Below are positions 10,301 through 21,600 of a DNA stretch of 64,000 nt, piece by piece. Below the pieces are notes generated by a model. That model ran no database searches. It was given only the letters and a program-made list of their open reading frames with translations, and had not been told where the DNA came from. This DNA comes from Phanerochaete sordida (taxonomy: Eukaryota > Basidiomycota > Agaricomycetes > Polyporales > Phanerochaetaceae). The stretch's first letter is position 1. Every line of letters begins with the position of its first letter. The stretch lies in assembly GCA_019973155.2 (NCBI GenBank), contig BPQB01000004.1, positions 806,001 to 870,000 on the forward strand, in the 5' to 3' direction. The translations under genes and the position numbers were made by a program.

Positions 10301-11423
10301 ATTTGGATTGTGCCAGCCTTCCTGGAGCATACAATATTGAAGGCGGCCTCTGTCCGTGCGCCATCTCTGACGGTGTTGGCAATACCGTGGTACGTGTTGA
10401 TCATGTTGCTGCAATATACTGTACAGTGTACTTATCTTTCAATAGCTTCTGTCTTCCGCAAAAGACCCATTCGCAGTGGAGAACATTCTTCGCACCGTCA
10501 CTACCGAGATGGGGTCTAGGAGCGGTGTCAGTATGGCGCCTTTGACGCGGAAGACCTGCACGGAGTACGGTAAGTTTCAGCTCGTGGTGCAGAGATAACC
10601 CAGTTTTCACATCGCGACAGGTATTGCTAGGAGCGTCTCCCAGGCTTGGCGTATCGGACGGGCCATCGCCACCTGCAAGAAGCGAAACGAGATTGGCCGG
10701 ATCCCGAAGGCCATACTCGCGCTTCAAAACGGGGAGTGCCTTTTCATTGGAAAGATTATCAATGTCAGCCGGGTACGTCAACCTGGCCTATGATGATGCT
10801 GAAATCTATTCACCAAATACAACGCTAGGAAGTACGCAAAGGCTTCACGTGGGGCTCAGTCACTATCGCACCCCTCCAGACCGACGAAGAGGAAGACACT
10901 GGAGTCGTAGACAAGGCTGTCCGTTCCTGGGGTCCCGAAGACCGTATCCGTATCCCCTTCCAGAACGAAAACCTCTACGTCATTCGGGAGAGCTCAGGAC
11001 GTCCTGACGAGGTACGTTTGCTACATCCCTCCCAGTCGATGTTCTCACAAGGATCGCACGTGGAGATCGTTGTCACAGTCCCGGACTTAATCACCGTACT
11101 GGATTCGCAGTCGGGGTCTGCCATCGGCACGCAAGACTATCGGTAGGATGACCGTTATTGCTGCGACTATTACCTCTAGAGCTCATGGCTTGTGTAGCTA
11201 TGGCCTGCGCGTCACCGTCATCGCACTGGCTGGCAATCCGAAGTGGACGAAGACTCCAGCAGGCCTGGCTTGCGGGGGTCCCGCTGCGTTTGGGTACGTC
11301 CTCGCCGTCTCGCGAATGCTCGCGCCTGATGGATGCATCTCCCTCAGCATCCCCGAGGTCCAATTTACGCCAATCGCAGAATACCGCGAACCCGCTAGTG
11401 TCATTCAAGAATTCGCTCACTGA
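7377..11423 (+). CDS. HyuA hydantoinase/oxoprolinase-DUF917 fusion protein
   Basis: 1012-aa protein from 20 exons: 7377-7404, 7467-7823, 7870-7952, 8010-8127, 8173-8863, 8912-9057, 9108-9221, 9273-9313, 9368-9605, 9656-9762, 9818-9874, 9925-9942, 10001-10195, 10252-10262, 10317-10389, 10446-10569, 10621-10772, 10829-11142, 11198-11293, 11348-11423 (3039 nt). The N-terminal half is HyuA-like, an ATP-dependent hydantoinase/oxoprolinase fold: RIGVDVGGTNTDGVLID, IGTTAFINAVLE, LLERENASILNASI, then VVDIGGTTTDVGVL, EIGGVRTNFSM, GLGGGS and LLVGGGSI. The C-terminal third is DUF917-like: GCGVLGTGGGGSPYPP, EIGGGNGVQPM, GDMGKPVLDADLMGRAYP, VPDLITVLDSQSG and EYREPASVIQEF. Likely acts on a cyclic amide or amino-acid derivative; substrate unknown. 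Intron 8128-8172 is GC-AG. A 54-nt segment 11012-11065 starting GTACGT could be a further in-frame intron (994 aa). Confidence 0.9.
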
Positions 11424-11569
11424 CAAGCCACCGCATATCAGTGGTCACCCTGACTCTGACACCGCCGGTTCGAACAGGATCAAGAGTGGCAGAGTGAAAC
11501 CGGGAAACGAGTTCATGACCAATGCAGTAGTATTACAACACGAAAGCGCACAGTGCTCTGTCTAAATTA
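11424..11569. other. Convergent 3' intergenic
   Basis: 146 bp between the convergent stops of the HyuA-DUF917 gene and RPN1. No gene. Confidence 0.5.
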
Positions 11570-14500
11570 TTAAATGTCCATCTTGTCGTCCCGTTCGTAG
11601 CCTGGGTTCTTCTGCAGAATGACGAAGTTCTCCAGGACGTTCGAGAACGGAATGAACTCCTCCGTCGCGAGCTCGGCACGTTCTGTCGTTCCGAGACGCA
11701 CTGGCGTTGAGTGGGTCTGGAAGCCGGAGATCGTTCTTGGCTTGCCAGCTTGGCCGACGACATCCACCGCCTGGGATACAGAGGTAAGTCTCGGCTAGGA
11801 GAATAAATGATGTGCGAATAACGTACCTGACCAACACGGACAGTGACAGGGAAGTTCTCGAGTTGGTCGTTGAGGGTGATGAGGAAGCGAGGGTACATCG
11901 CAGGGGTCAGGAAGTAGAGCATCCAGTGGTACTTGTCCAGGATGACTGCGACGGATGTTAGATGGGTTCCATAGTGAGGTGCGGTAATGGGGCTTACATG
12001 CTTTCGCGTCGGTAAACGCTAACAGGACGGACAACAAGCTTGCGATAGCAGTCCTGCTCATGATTTGGCGATCGTGGAAGAAGGGGTTGATGGTGATGGT
12101 GCCCTTGCCCATATTCACGAGGCCCTGTGCTATCCGCACCATGAACAGGCAGTCGGGCTCCTTGTAGTAGTAGCCGGCGAGCTGTCGGAGCATCTGCGCC
12201 AGGCGCGCATTGTTGGTACCCGCACCGACGAGACCCATGGCAAAGATTGCGTTGAGCGCAACGGCGAGATCATTGTCGTGACTGTATTTCGAGAGGATGT
12301 CAAGGATGGAGAGCTGAGGGTTCGAAGCGCTGACGAGGCCCAGGGCCAATGGAATGGCTTTGCGGATAACGGGGTCACCGTATGCCATCTATGCAAGCAA
12401 GACTTCGTCAGTATAAGGTGCTAACCGTACAAACGTTGTCACATACCAGGTGGTTGAACTGTCGCAGGGTCATCTCCGCACCGATCTCCTCGCCCATTGC
12501 GACGAGCGCGATACCAATGACTGCAAGCGCCTGGAAGGTGTCGTCCTTCTGCGGCTTCTCCTCCTTATCCTCGCCCTCCTTCTTCTCTTCCTTTTCCTCC
12601 TCGTCTTTCTTGTTGTAATGGTCGTCGCAAAGGTGCAGGAACTGCTGGACCTTTAGCACGTTGCCGGTGCCTGCGTACGCGCACATGTCAACGAGAACCT
12701 GCGCCTGGCTGGAGATGCCTTCGTGCTCGATGGCCTGCAGCGCGCTGATGATCGCGTCAGTAGCATCCTGATGGCCTGTATGAGTGCATCTTGTCAATGA
12801 AAGGTATTCAACTAGAGATATTGTGGAGACACGCACCGACATAGAGCAGCGCCAAGCCGAGCGCCATGTATCGCGACCACTTCTCGTCGAGCTGCTTCGC
12901 GTCGCGCTCCATGAGCGTCTGGAGGATGGTGCTGCTGATCTCGCCGTCGCCGCTGCCGACGTAGATGAAGCCGAGCGACAGCGCCGCCAAGCTCGCGATC
13001 TCCATTGACACACTGTCGTCACCAACGAGCGGCAGCAGCAGTGCCTGCAGGTCCTCCCGTACCGAGCCTGCGTACGCCAAGCCGAGGCCGACAATCGCGC
13101 TGATTTTGAGCGGGACGGACTTGTTGTCGACGTACTCGGCCAGGAGCGCCATAGCCGCGTCAGCCTCGGTACGCACGCCGGTGTTGAGGATACCTGTTGC
13201 AAGGAGCGCACCGGCCTACAAGGTGCTTAGAAACCCAAACTGTACGTCAGGCTATGAATGTACCTTGATGTGCTCCTCGGCTGAGTAGGTGTACTTGTCG
13301 ACGTGGCTCAGACCAACGTCGGTATCCCAGAGCAAGCTCAAACCCAAGCTTGCGGCAGCGCTCATCATACCTATTATACGGATGAGCATAACGCGCTTCG
13401 ACGTAGTTCTCAGCATGCCTACCGTGATCCTTGTTCTTGTATATCCAGCTGCTGCCTTCCTCAGCTTCAACCATGAGCTTGTCGTTCCCGAAACCTGCGT
13501 TGACGAATGCGTTGACGAAAGTACTCGCGAGGTTTGCTCTCGCGGAGTCGACGTTAGCAGTTGTCGTCTCTGAGACTCTCGTCAGCGGACAAGTATCGGC
13601 TCGACGCGTCAACACGTACTGGTATTCTCCAAGTGCGACTTGTAGACGTCCTCCAGGCTCTTAGGCTCCAAAACCCCGAGCTCCTTGCCGAAGTCCTTGA
13701 AATGCTGGCTGAGCTTGGTATTGCTCAGGCAGTCCAAGAGGTCCTCCGGAATCTCCTCGTTCTCATCTGGGAAGACCCACTCTTTAGGAATTTGTGCGCG
13801 AGCAAGGAGGAACGCGAGCTGGCGGTGCATCAGCGGGTTTGCCGGCGCGTGGAAGTCTTGCTTAATGAGCTCGCGGTCGTTCAGACGGATGGCGACGGAG
13901 AGCGCCTCAGGGAAGCGCGAGAACTTGACGTAGATCGCATGTGCCGTGCGCAGGAACATGGTGTCGTCGGGTTGCGGGAGCAGCGGCACGCAGGCGATCA
14001 TGTACTGGCAGACGCGTCCGAACGTGTTCTCGTCCACGACGTCCGTGATTTGGTCCACGATTTCGAGCTCCTCGAGCAAGTCCACCGCGTCTGGCTCCGC
14101 ATTGTGCCGCAGTAGGAACGTCGCACACTCCAGGGCCAGGGCGCGGAGTTCCTCGAGCGTGCCGACGGGCTCGACTTTGATCTTCGGCTTCTTCTCTTCC
14201 GGCTTCTTCTCCTCGGGCTTCGCCTCGCCTTCCGCTGCTGGTGCATGCTCCGCAAGGACCTCCTCCTCCTCCTCTTCCCCGAGCTCACGAACACGGTACT
14301 CCTCGCCAAGCTCCGCCGCAAGGTGACGCACGTATTCATGTCCCCAGAGGCCGGGCTCTGAAATGTGCTTCGAGCTTGGGAGAAGAGCGGCGGACAGCAG
14401 GCGGTATCGCAAGGTCCCGCGAGGTTGGGTATCGGAGTAGGTCATAGCAAGGACAGACAGAATGTCCGCGAACAGTGCCTGCAGTTGGTTGAGTTCGGTG

Positions 14501-14979
14501 TATACGTAGAGAACCAGTGTCCCTTGCCTTGTTCTCTGATGAAGGCCATGTCTCGTAGAGTGTCTGCAGCTCGGGGTAATGTGGGTGGAGGAACTTGAGA
14601 GGCTTGGGAACGGAGGTCATGGAAGATGTCGAGGTCCGTATGAGTGTACGCAGAGTCTCGAGAGCTGCGCGGTACAAGTCGGCGTTCGGCTCCTGGTAAT
14701 AGCTCTATGAGTACCCGGACGTGCTGACGGTATACGAAGGTACGCACCTTTAGGCGTTCAATGAGCATCTCCAGCTCATTCTTGAGCTCTTGATCCTCTT
14801 GTGACTGTTGCGAGTGAGCAAACGGGGCACGTAACGCTCAAGAGACCTCCACACACCAGGTCCTCTCCATCCTTCTCCTTCTCGCCAGGCTTTAGCTTTC
14901 CATCGTTCTCTGGCTTCTCTTCAGGCTTCTTGGGGTCCTTTGCAGGGACCTGTATGGCGAGAGTGTTGTCGACGCCCAT
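11570..14979 (-). CDS. RPN1: 26S proteasome regulatory subunit RPN1 (PSMD2)
   Basis: Base subunit of the 19S regulatory particle, a scaffold that docks ubiquitin receptors and Ubp6. 958 aa from 11 exons: 14979-14857, 14814-14758, 14692-14528, 14478-13620, 13569-13423, 13370-13264, 13215-12837, 12775-12447, 12388-11998, 11945-11827, 11770-11570 (2877 nt). Diagnostic stretches include [37 protein letters not shown], the proteasome/cyclosome repeats ([23 protein letters not shown]), [26 protein letters not shown] and the C-terminal [30 protein letters not shown] and [11 protein letters not shown]. Insertions rich in Glu/Lys ([13 protein letters not shown] ... [29 protein letters not shown]) match low-complexity loops seen in other RPN1 proteins. 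Intron 14479-14527 is GC-AG. The start is uncertain: the ATG at 14979 gives [18 protein letters not shown], but a short upstream exon from an ATG near 15281 is possible. Confidence 0.93.
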
Positions 14980-15372
14980 GACGAAGAGCAGGCAGAAGGT
15001 AGCGTAAGCGTAAGTGAAATGCAGCGCGAGCAACTCGCGCGACGCGTACACACTGGCTGGCGTGGGGTTAGGGTCAGACCACGTGTACTGGCGCCGGACG
15101 GAGGACGCCGAACAGACTTCCCGCAGACCTTGGAATTCAGCGCAGGGACCGGTCTTCTCTGTGTTCTTATCACCACGAGCAGTACGCTCGAGCCCAACAT
15201 CTGTGTGACACTACACATGTCGTCTGCCAACGAGTGAGAACTGCTCCACGGGAAGGCAACGCGAGCTGCATACTTGGTCATGGTGTTTCTAGCTAGGTCT
15301 CAGGCACTTCAGCTACCGTGATAGCACCCTGCCGCCAGGACCGCGACCACCACCATACGTTAAATCCCTCAA
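14980..15372. promoter_or_regulatory. Divergent promoter, RPN1 / LYC1-like
   Basis: About 390 bp between divergent starts. It must contain the RPN1 promoter, and possibly a short RPN1 5' exon. I did not find a clear PACE (Rpn4) element. Confidence 0.35.
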
Positions 15373-16645
15373 ATGGCCGACCTTTCGTCTCTCTCGCTCT
15401 ATCTTGCGACTCCGGAGCAGCTCGTTGAATCTCGTCGCCGTACACACGTGATATGGTCTCGCGGGTTAGGCATGCAGGAGTACCTGAAGCGCGACGAGCT
15501 TATGGATTACGAAGAGCACGCAGATAATGGCAAGCTTATGACATGGTATGCATCTTCATGACGCTCTCAGGTGCACTGAATTTGACAGCGGACAGGGTCT
15601 TGGCTCCTAGGGACGACTCGATAACCCTCGACTTTCTGTGCAGCTGTGAGACGTGCGTACCGCCCCCTCTCGCTCACAATCCCCGTCCTCATACTCTCCT
15701 CAGATACCGCCGCACCGCCGTCGTAGCAACGCCCATATCCTTGAGCCCCACTTTTGTCGTCGCCTACGGCGTCGCATCCGTGTATACCGCGCCGAGGCAC
15801 CGCGGCAAAGGCTACGCCGCGCACATGATGCGTCTGCTGCACTGGGTCCTCGCCCCGGCCTCCTCCCTGCCGCCGTTTCCGACGCAGTGGGGCACGCCAC
15901 CCAAGTCGCCGCTCCAGGACGCTCGCTTCAGTGTGCTCTACAGCGACATCGGCGAGGACTTCTACCTGCGGGCGGGGCCCGCACCAGGACATCCGGGGTG
16001 GACGGTCGTCGGCGCCCAGAGCATACAGTGGGCAGTGCCGCCGTTGCCCGACGCGTCGTCGGAGTCGAGTCGCTGGCGCTGGCTCGGCCGTGACGACTGC
16101 ATCGACGTGTGGAAGCTGGACGCGGAGCTCATGCAGGCCGACGCACTCGCCCTCGCGCACAAGAAGGGGCGCACCGTGTATACGTTCCTGCCGGATAAGG
16201 GCGTCGGGCAGTTCAGCATCCAGCGGCTCATGACGCTCGACAAGGAGTTGAGGCCCATTTATCCCCTCGAGCCATGGGGCGTGCAGCTGCTTGGAACAAA
16301 GAGCCTGACGTTCGCGACGTGGACGTTCGAGCCCGGGACGAAGATCATGGTGCTCACTCGCCTGCGCTCTTCTGCGGAAGACTTCCCTGCGCTTCTTGAA
16401 GCACTGAAATTCAAGGCGCGCGAGATTGGCTTCGATACAGTCGAGACTTGGAACGTCCCTGATGAGCTGAAGGAACTGGGTGAGCGACTGGGCGCGAAGA
16501 CTTCCAAGAGGACGGACCACATGTCCGCAACTAAGTGGTACGGGCAGGACGATGCAGAGTGGATCTTTAACGAGAAGTACGTCCTGGCACTACAAATAGC
16601 GTGTCTGCGTCTCATGGGCCGTGCCATAGGTTTTGCTGGTGCTAG
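15373..16645 (+). CDS. LYC1-type GNAT N-acetyltransferase
   Basis: 372-aa protein resembling yeast LYC1-type lysine N6-acetyltransferases, acetyl-CoA-dependent enzymes of lysine catabolism; that substrate is inferred from the family. Exons 15373-15545, 15596-15652, 15704-16576 and 16630-16645 sum to 1119 nt. The GNAT acetyl-CoA loop is VASVYTAPRHRGKGYAAHMM (R/Q-x-x-G-x-G/A type, residues about 108-127). A second GNAT-like half holds RPIYPLEPWGVQLLG and LTFATWTFEPGTKIMVLTRL. The last coding exon is only 16 nt and completes the terminal Asn-Glu-Lys-Phe-Cys-Trp-Cys. Reading through its intron would give a much longer tail, so the spliced form is preferred. Confidence 0.85.
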
Positions 16646-16775
16646 AGAAGGATGTGCGATCACGAGGTGTATGCACCTAAGCGTAGAGGACATTAGAATA
16701 TCGTACAATATTTTACATAGGGGACCGTCTATGCGAGTCCAGCATCAGAAGCAAGGTCTCTCGACGGAAAACCGT
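16646..16775. other. Convergent 3' intergenic
   Basis: 130 bp between convergent stops; 3' UTR only. Confidence 0.5.
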
Positions 16776-17653
16776 CTAATCCATCTCGACGTCTTCGTCT
16801 TGTGTCGGATAGTCTTCTACGTCACTGTAGCTGAAGACCTCGTCCATGTTCAGTCCATCAAGCAGGTCGCGCTCTGCCGCTAGCTGTGCCAGAATCTCAT
16901 CGTCGAGCTCTTCCTCATCAGGTAGTCTACCTGCGTGCACCTCCTCTGGTTGAGGGAGGGTGTAAGTGGGCGTGCGGTGCACAGAGGAAGCCACATACCG
17001 GAACCGTCGTTTAACCACTCATCCATGTTCTCCATGTCTGGATCGAACGACTCCCCGACATCGTGCGCATACGAGACGCGATACGAGTACTTCTCCTTGC
17101 TTTTCAGGTTCGCCATGATCCTCTGGAAGAACTGCAACGCGTCTCAGCCGCGATGCACGCACCCGTCCAAGGTCTCGGAACCTACTGGATCGTCCAGCAC
17201 GGCCTCCTCATCGTCCTCGTCGTCCATAAACTCATCTGCACCGTCACTGCTCAGGTCGATGTCTGTCCTCTTTCCGTTGATCCTCCGCCGTCGCTCCTCG
17301 TTCGCGCGCTCGATGCAGCGCGCCTTGAACCGCTCGCGTAGCATCGTCGTGCGAGTTGGCTCCTGACTCGGACCCGCGACTGCGTTCGGCGAGAGCGAAA
17401 ACGGAATCGTGCCCGTCGCGATGCGGCGCGAAGGCCGCCGCCGGCTGGCTGTCGGCGAGTCCGCGTCGCCGCCGAACGACTTGTACTGCGCGCGTCGCCG
17501 TTCGGACGCGTGGAGCGACGGCGACTGGGTTGGAGACGAACCCGCCTCAGACGACGCGAGCGGTGAGGAGTTCGACGGGATGTGCGCCCATGTTTGGTCG
17601 TAGCCGTGGCGCGCGGACGGCGTGGTGGGTGACGAGAGCACGGTGAAAGCCAT
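16776..17653 (-). CDS. Conserved-looking unknown protein, basic then acidic
   Basis: Not recognised. 256 aa from three exons: 17653-17186, 17131-16999 and 16945-16776 (771 nt). Start ATG 17653-17651 gives MAFTVLSSPTTPSARHGYD; the longer frame upstream begins only with TTG. Residues about 1-100 are Ser/Pro/Arg-rich. A helical basic segment follows (LRERFKARCIERANEERRRR), then an acidic run (SDGADEFMDDEDDEE) and a compact segment FFQRIMANLKSKEKYSYRVS, SFDPDMENMDEWLND, which looks like the most constrained part. The C-terminus is acidic. The layout suggests a nuclear protein, but this is a guess. Both introns keep phase exactly, which supports the model. Confidence 0.7.
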
Positions 17654-18877
17654 CTGAGAGTGCGTATAGACGTCGGTGGCCAACTCTCGGTGAAGTTCGA
17701 TACAGGGGCGTTGCAGCTTTTCTGAATGAGCTCGAACAGCTGTTTGACACGAAGAAGTAGTAGCGATGGACGTGTCGAGATGTAAAGCGACTTCGAGAGG
17801 ACGACCTGGAGCTCAGAGACTTGGAAGAGCAGGGGCTGTTTACTCAATGACCGTGGGAACAAGGACCCGCATAATGTGACTAAGTATCCCGTTGACGCCG
17901 TGGTTGACTTTGGCGTCCAGACTCGTTCCTAGTTACCCAGATTTGGCAAGTATCACCGGTCTACCACGGACGACTGGGAAAGATGGGCCTGTGAAGATGG
18001 GTGGGATCCTGGCGTCGTCCTCCACGGGCATAGAGCAGACCGCCATCTGTCTTCGTGTTCAGCTTCATTTTAGGGAATTGACGACAGCTGAAGACTTGTG
18101 AGAAATGAGGTGAGTGATCCGTGTTCCCATGGTTCGTACACTCTCTGATACGACTCGGACAGCCATCTGGACTAGTGTCTGCCGCACTCGACTGCGTTTC
18201 GTGATGCTTGCTCGGCCACCGTGTTCGAGTTTAATCCTGTTTAATCGGTCATGGGCCGAGCCTTCGGCCCCTTGCTAGAGGCTTCGTCCCGACCACTTCC
18301 CTCTATATCGCTATATGACCCTCTGGAGCGAAAATGCCCAGTGATGGACCCCCACAGGTACCTGGTAGTGACCACGAACGGACTCCGTGTATGCGCGGAT
18401 CACGACAATGCCCGCCGGTCTCCGTGTAAAGCTTACAGAGTTTCGCAAGCTCTGCAAACGGAGAGCAGCTACATAACTAACGCAGCGCTAATCAGCGCGC
18501 CTGGCGTCTACGGCGCCCGTGATGCCGTTGCTTTGGTGTTAGTGGTGAGTGCACCCCTTTCTGTATCATCTGAGACTCGTACTGTGTCGCTAAATTGCGA
18601 GAGGGCAGATATATTGCCAGAGAATCGCAGATTTGACAGAGGACGTCGAGAGGTGAGCACTAGCAGCATTCCAATACGGTACCCGCATTTCCAGACGTGG
18701 ATAGGGATCCCACACCAGTGGTCTGCCTGGGTTCAAGTCTCAGATATGACAGGTGGACGGCGACCGGCCCTGAAAATTTATGCTAATCCTCTTTAGTGTC
18801 GTTGCAGGACGTCCATCACGCGTTCTGGTATATATATCCTCGACCCTGCCCTTCCCCACACTCGTTCGTCCCGCCCG
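17654..18877. other. Divergent intergenic region, 1.2 kb
   Basis: Lies between the divergent unknown gene (-) and amidase (+). A 181-codon frame at 18251-18796 on + has no recognisable domain and odd composition, so I treat it as chance. A perfect hairpin sits at 18253-18270 (GGGCCGA, four-base loop, TCGGCCC). No tRNA was found despite a GGTTCAAGTC-like string near 18731. Confidence 0.4.
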
Positions 18878-20894
18878 ATGTTCCCGTTCACCAATTCCGA
18901 ACATGCGGCTGCATGGTGCGTGTTCTGTACCAATGCTTCCTCCCTGCTTACTGTGCGGTCAGTGCGCGCAAGAAACAAGCTATTGCAGACCTCATCACTC
19001 GCTATGCGTCTCAATACGACGCGCCGGTCACGCAGAAGGATGCAGAGGTCCTGGGGTTGTCGTTAACCGAACTCACCGAACGCTGCACAAGCGGAGACCT
19101 CACACCTTCCGCTGTCCTGGACGCCTACTGCAAGAAGTGCCTAGCCGCGCACGCGCGCACGAACTGCCTCGCGGACCTGATGTTCGATTCGGCGCTGCGC
19201 GGGTTCGCGCCTGGCCGCGCGCTATCGGGCGTCCCAGTGAGCCTGAAGGACGTCGTCGACGTCGCGGGGCACGACACGACGCTCGGCTTCTCGTCACGCG
19301 CGCACCGCCCTGCCACGGCCGACGCGCCGATCGTGCGCCTGCTCCGCGACGCGGGCGCCCTCCTGCACGTCAAGACGACCGTACCGACGGGTCTTCTCTC
19401 GTTCGAATGCACATCCGACCTCTTCGGCGAGACGACGAACCCATACAACCCCAAGTTCTCGCCGGGCGCGTCGACTGGCGGCGGTGCGGCGCTGCTCGCG
19501 CAGGGCGGGAGTATGATCGAGATTGCGACCGACATCGGTGGCAGCGTCAGGTATCCGCCGGCTTATTGCGGCGTGTATGGCATGAAAGCGTCGTCTGGGC
19601 GATTTCCGACGCTGGGCCTGCAGTCGTGTGCGCCCGGTCTTGACCGTATACAGACGGCGTCACCGCTGGCGAAGACTCTCGATGACCTTCAGGCGTTCTG
19701 GGAACGTATTGTGAGGATGAAGCCCTGGGAGTACGACCACACGGTTCGAGAACTCCACTCCGCATACAATGCTGTCCGGCGAAACTGACATAATGTTTGA
19801 CTTAGTGCGTGCCAATTCCTTGGCGATCCGTGGATTTCGTATCAGAGGGCAGAAAGCCGAAATGGGCTGTCATATGGAATGATGGTGAGTATAGCCGTCG
19901 ACTCGCAAGCCGCGAAGACCTTATTCGGGGCGACTTCAACAGGCCTATATACGCCGACTCCCGCTTGCAGACGTGCTCTTCAGCTGGCTGTGGACGCTCT
20001 GCGAGACCAAGGGCATGAGGTCATCGACTTGTAAGTGGATTGCTTCTGTCATGCGCGTAAGTAACCCTAATATACCGCCGATCGCAGCGATGGTCCCAAT
20101 CCGATCGGATGCTTAACGATTGGATTCCCTCTCGCTTTCGCTGACGGAGGTAGAGCTTCAGTCTTTTGAACCTGCCGAGTTAGCTAAGCATTCTCTCTAG
20201 GTCAATCTGTTGCTGCTTCCCTATCTTCGGGAGAGCGCATAAACGGCGCCGTCAAGACGCTCCTCCTCGCCGCGAAACTGCCCCTCATATTGAAACGGTT
20301 TGTCGCGAACTGCCTCCGCTGGTTCTCATCGCCATCTGGGCGCAACGATGCCTATGCAAGCCTACTGGAATGCCTGCATCCGTGCACAATTTCAGAAGAG
20401 CGGGCCCTCGCCGTTCGCCTGGAAGAGTATCGCGGGAGGTGGACGCAATACATGACGGAGCAGGGCATCGACTTTGTTCTGACTGTGCCGCATTCCCTGC
20501 CGCCTATGCCTAGAGGCGGAACGGACATCGCGACGCTCCTTCCTGCAAGCTATTGCTTCTTGTTCAACATCGTCAGTGACTTCCTTGAATCTCGGCACAC
20601 CCTGTCTGACGTCCGTAGCTTGACCTCCCGGCTGGGGTCGTCCCGACGACCTTCGTCGACAAGGATCTAGACCGCTTGCCTTCGGACTTCAAGGAGAACG
20701 AAACATGGGCACACTTCAGCGATGCAGAGCGCGATTTGTATTCGCTGTATGACGCGTCAGCGATGCACGGTCTCCCTCTTGCGGTGCAGATCGCGGGCAA
20801 GCGCTTCGAAGAGGAGAAGGTGCTTGAGGGTATGCAGGCTGTCAAGCAAGCTCTCAAGATTGCTGGCATACCTTTCGTGCAGAGAGAGTTCTAG
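18878..20894 (+). CDS. Amidase-signature hydrolase
   Basis: 564-aa amidase-signature enzyme of the fungal acetamidase/fatty-acid-amide-hydrolase type, cleaving C-N amide bonds. Exons 18878-18915, 18963-19743, 19806-19884, 19943-20030, 20088-20149, 20201-20571 and 20619-20894 (1695 nt). The Ser-cisSer-Lys triad is visible: Lys in GVPVSLKDVVDVAG, cis-Ser in SPGASTGGGAALL and nucleophile Ser in IATDIGGSVRYPP. A typical CGVYGMKASSGRFP follows. The C-terminal half has GLYTPTPACRRALQLAVDAL and ends AVQIAGKRFEEEKVLEGM ... IPFVQREF. The start MFPFTNSEHAAA spliced into CARKKQAIADLI is the usual N-terminal helix of this family; the longer unspliced frame is rejected. No signal peptide was seen, so probably cytosolic. 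Substrate unknown. Confidence 0.9.
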
Positions 20895-21600
20895 TCATTG
20901 CTCACCTTCTCTACCTGGGTCTTCGTCTGTAGACGTGTGTTGGTCTACTCTCCGTCTTTCCTTTGTGCGTTCTTTGAATCAAGTTTGTATATCCACAGGC
21001 CTGCGGCTCTCTCTTTTCAGGACAACTAGCTTCGGTACTGCAGTGATAAATAGGCTACGCTTGATTATCATCACGCGAGATGTCAGCATATGCTTACTCA
21101 GCACTCCGCAGAATATTCGAGTGGAGGGCGGGGGCGGGAGGGCGGGCGGGAGGGCGCCTATTCTCAGCCCGAAAGTCGAACCAGCCAGCCTAGACTTCAC
21201 TTTGCCTCGAGGATCCAGCACGCTGTATAGACCGCGCTGAGGCATTGGATACATTTACTTTGAATAGCTTCCAGCCGTGGTCGCAAATACGCAGAAGGGC
21301 AATATCGTCACACGAAACGTGTACTTGGGACGTCGGCGATCGCGGATGCAAAAGGCAGGAAAAATCTCGGATGTACGAAGGCTATTAGGACACCCAGGGC
21401 CAGGCTGGCCGAGACCCAACTCGTGTCCTCAGCACTGCAGGCGGCAGTGTTGCGTCTCTTAGGGTGGCAATGAACCTGGCGGATGTGGCGGGAGGTGTCT
21501 GGTTCAGCTTGTATTTGGGCGGAGATAAGAAACATCAGAGGGGACGAACCAACCTGATCAGGCAATTATTGTCAGGTTTAGTCCAGTTGCTCTCACCTTC
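20895..21600. other. Intergenic region with G-rich tract
   Basis: About 700 bp between the amidase stop and the second F-box start, both rightward. Apart from the G-tract listed separately, I see no gene or repeat. Confidence 0.4.
21126..21154 (+). repeat. G-quadruplex-type tract
   Basis: Seven runs of three to five G on the + strand, each separated by a single C or A (21126-28, 30-34, 36-38, 40-42, 44-46, 48-50, 52-54). This exceeds the minimum of four G3 runs and has the shortest possible loops. It lies 230 bp past the amidase stop and 450 bp before the F-box start. Confidence 0.8.

Noticed and set aside
15567..16520. 317-codon minus-strand frame
   Set aside because: It lies exactly antisense to the large GNAT exon of the LYC1-like gene; it is a GC-codon shadow with no domain.
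18660..18760. Possible tRNA suggested by a GGTTCAAGTC T-arm-like string
   Set aside because: No matching acceptor stem, D-arm or anticodon arm could be folded upstream.
18251..18796. 181-codon plus-strand frame upstream of the amidase
   Set aside because: No domain and weak composition; ends inside the amidase promoter region. Taken as chance.
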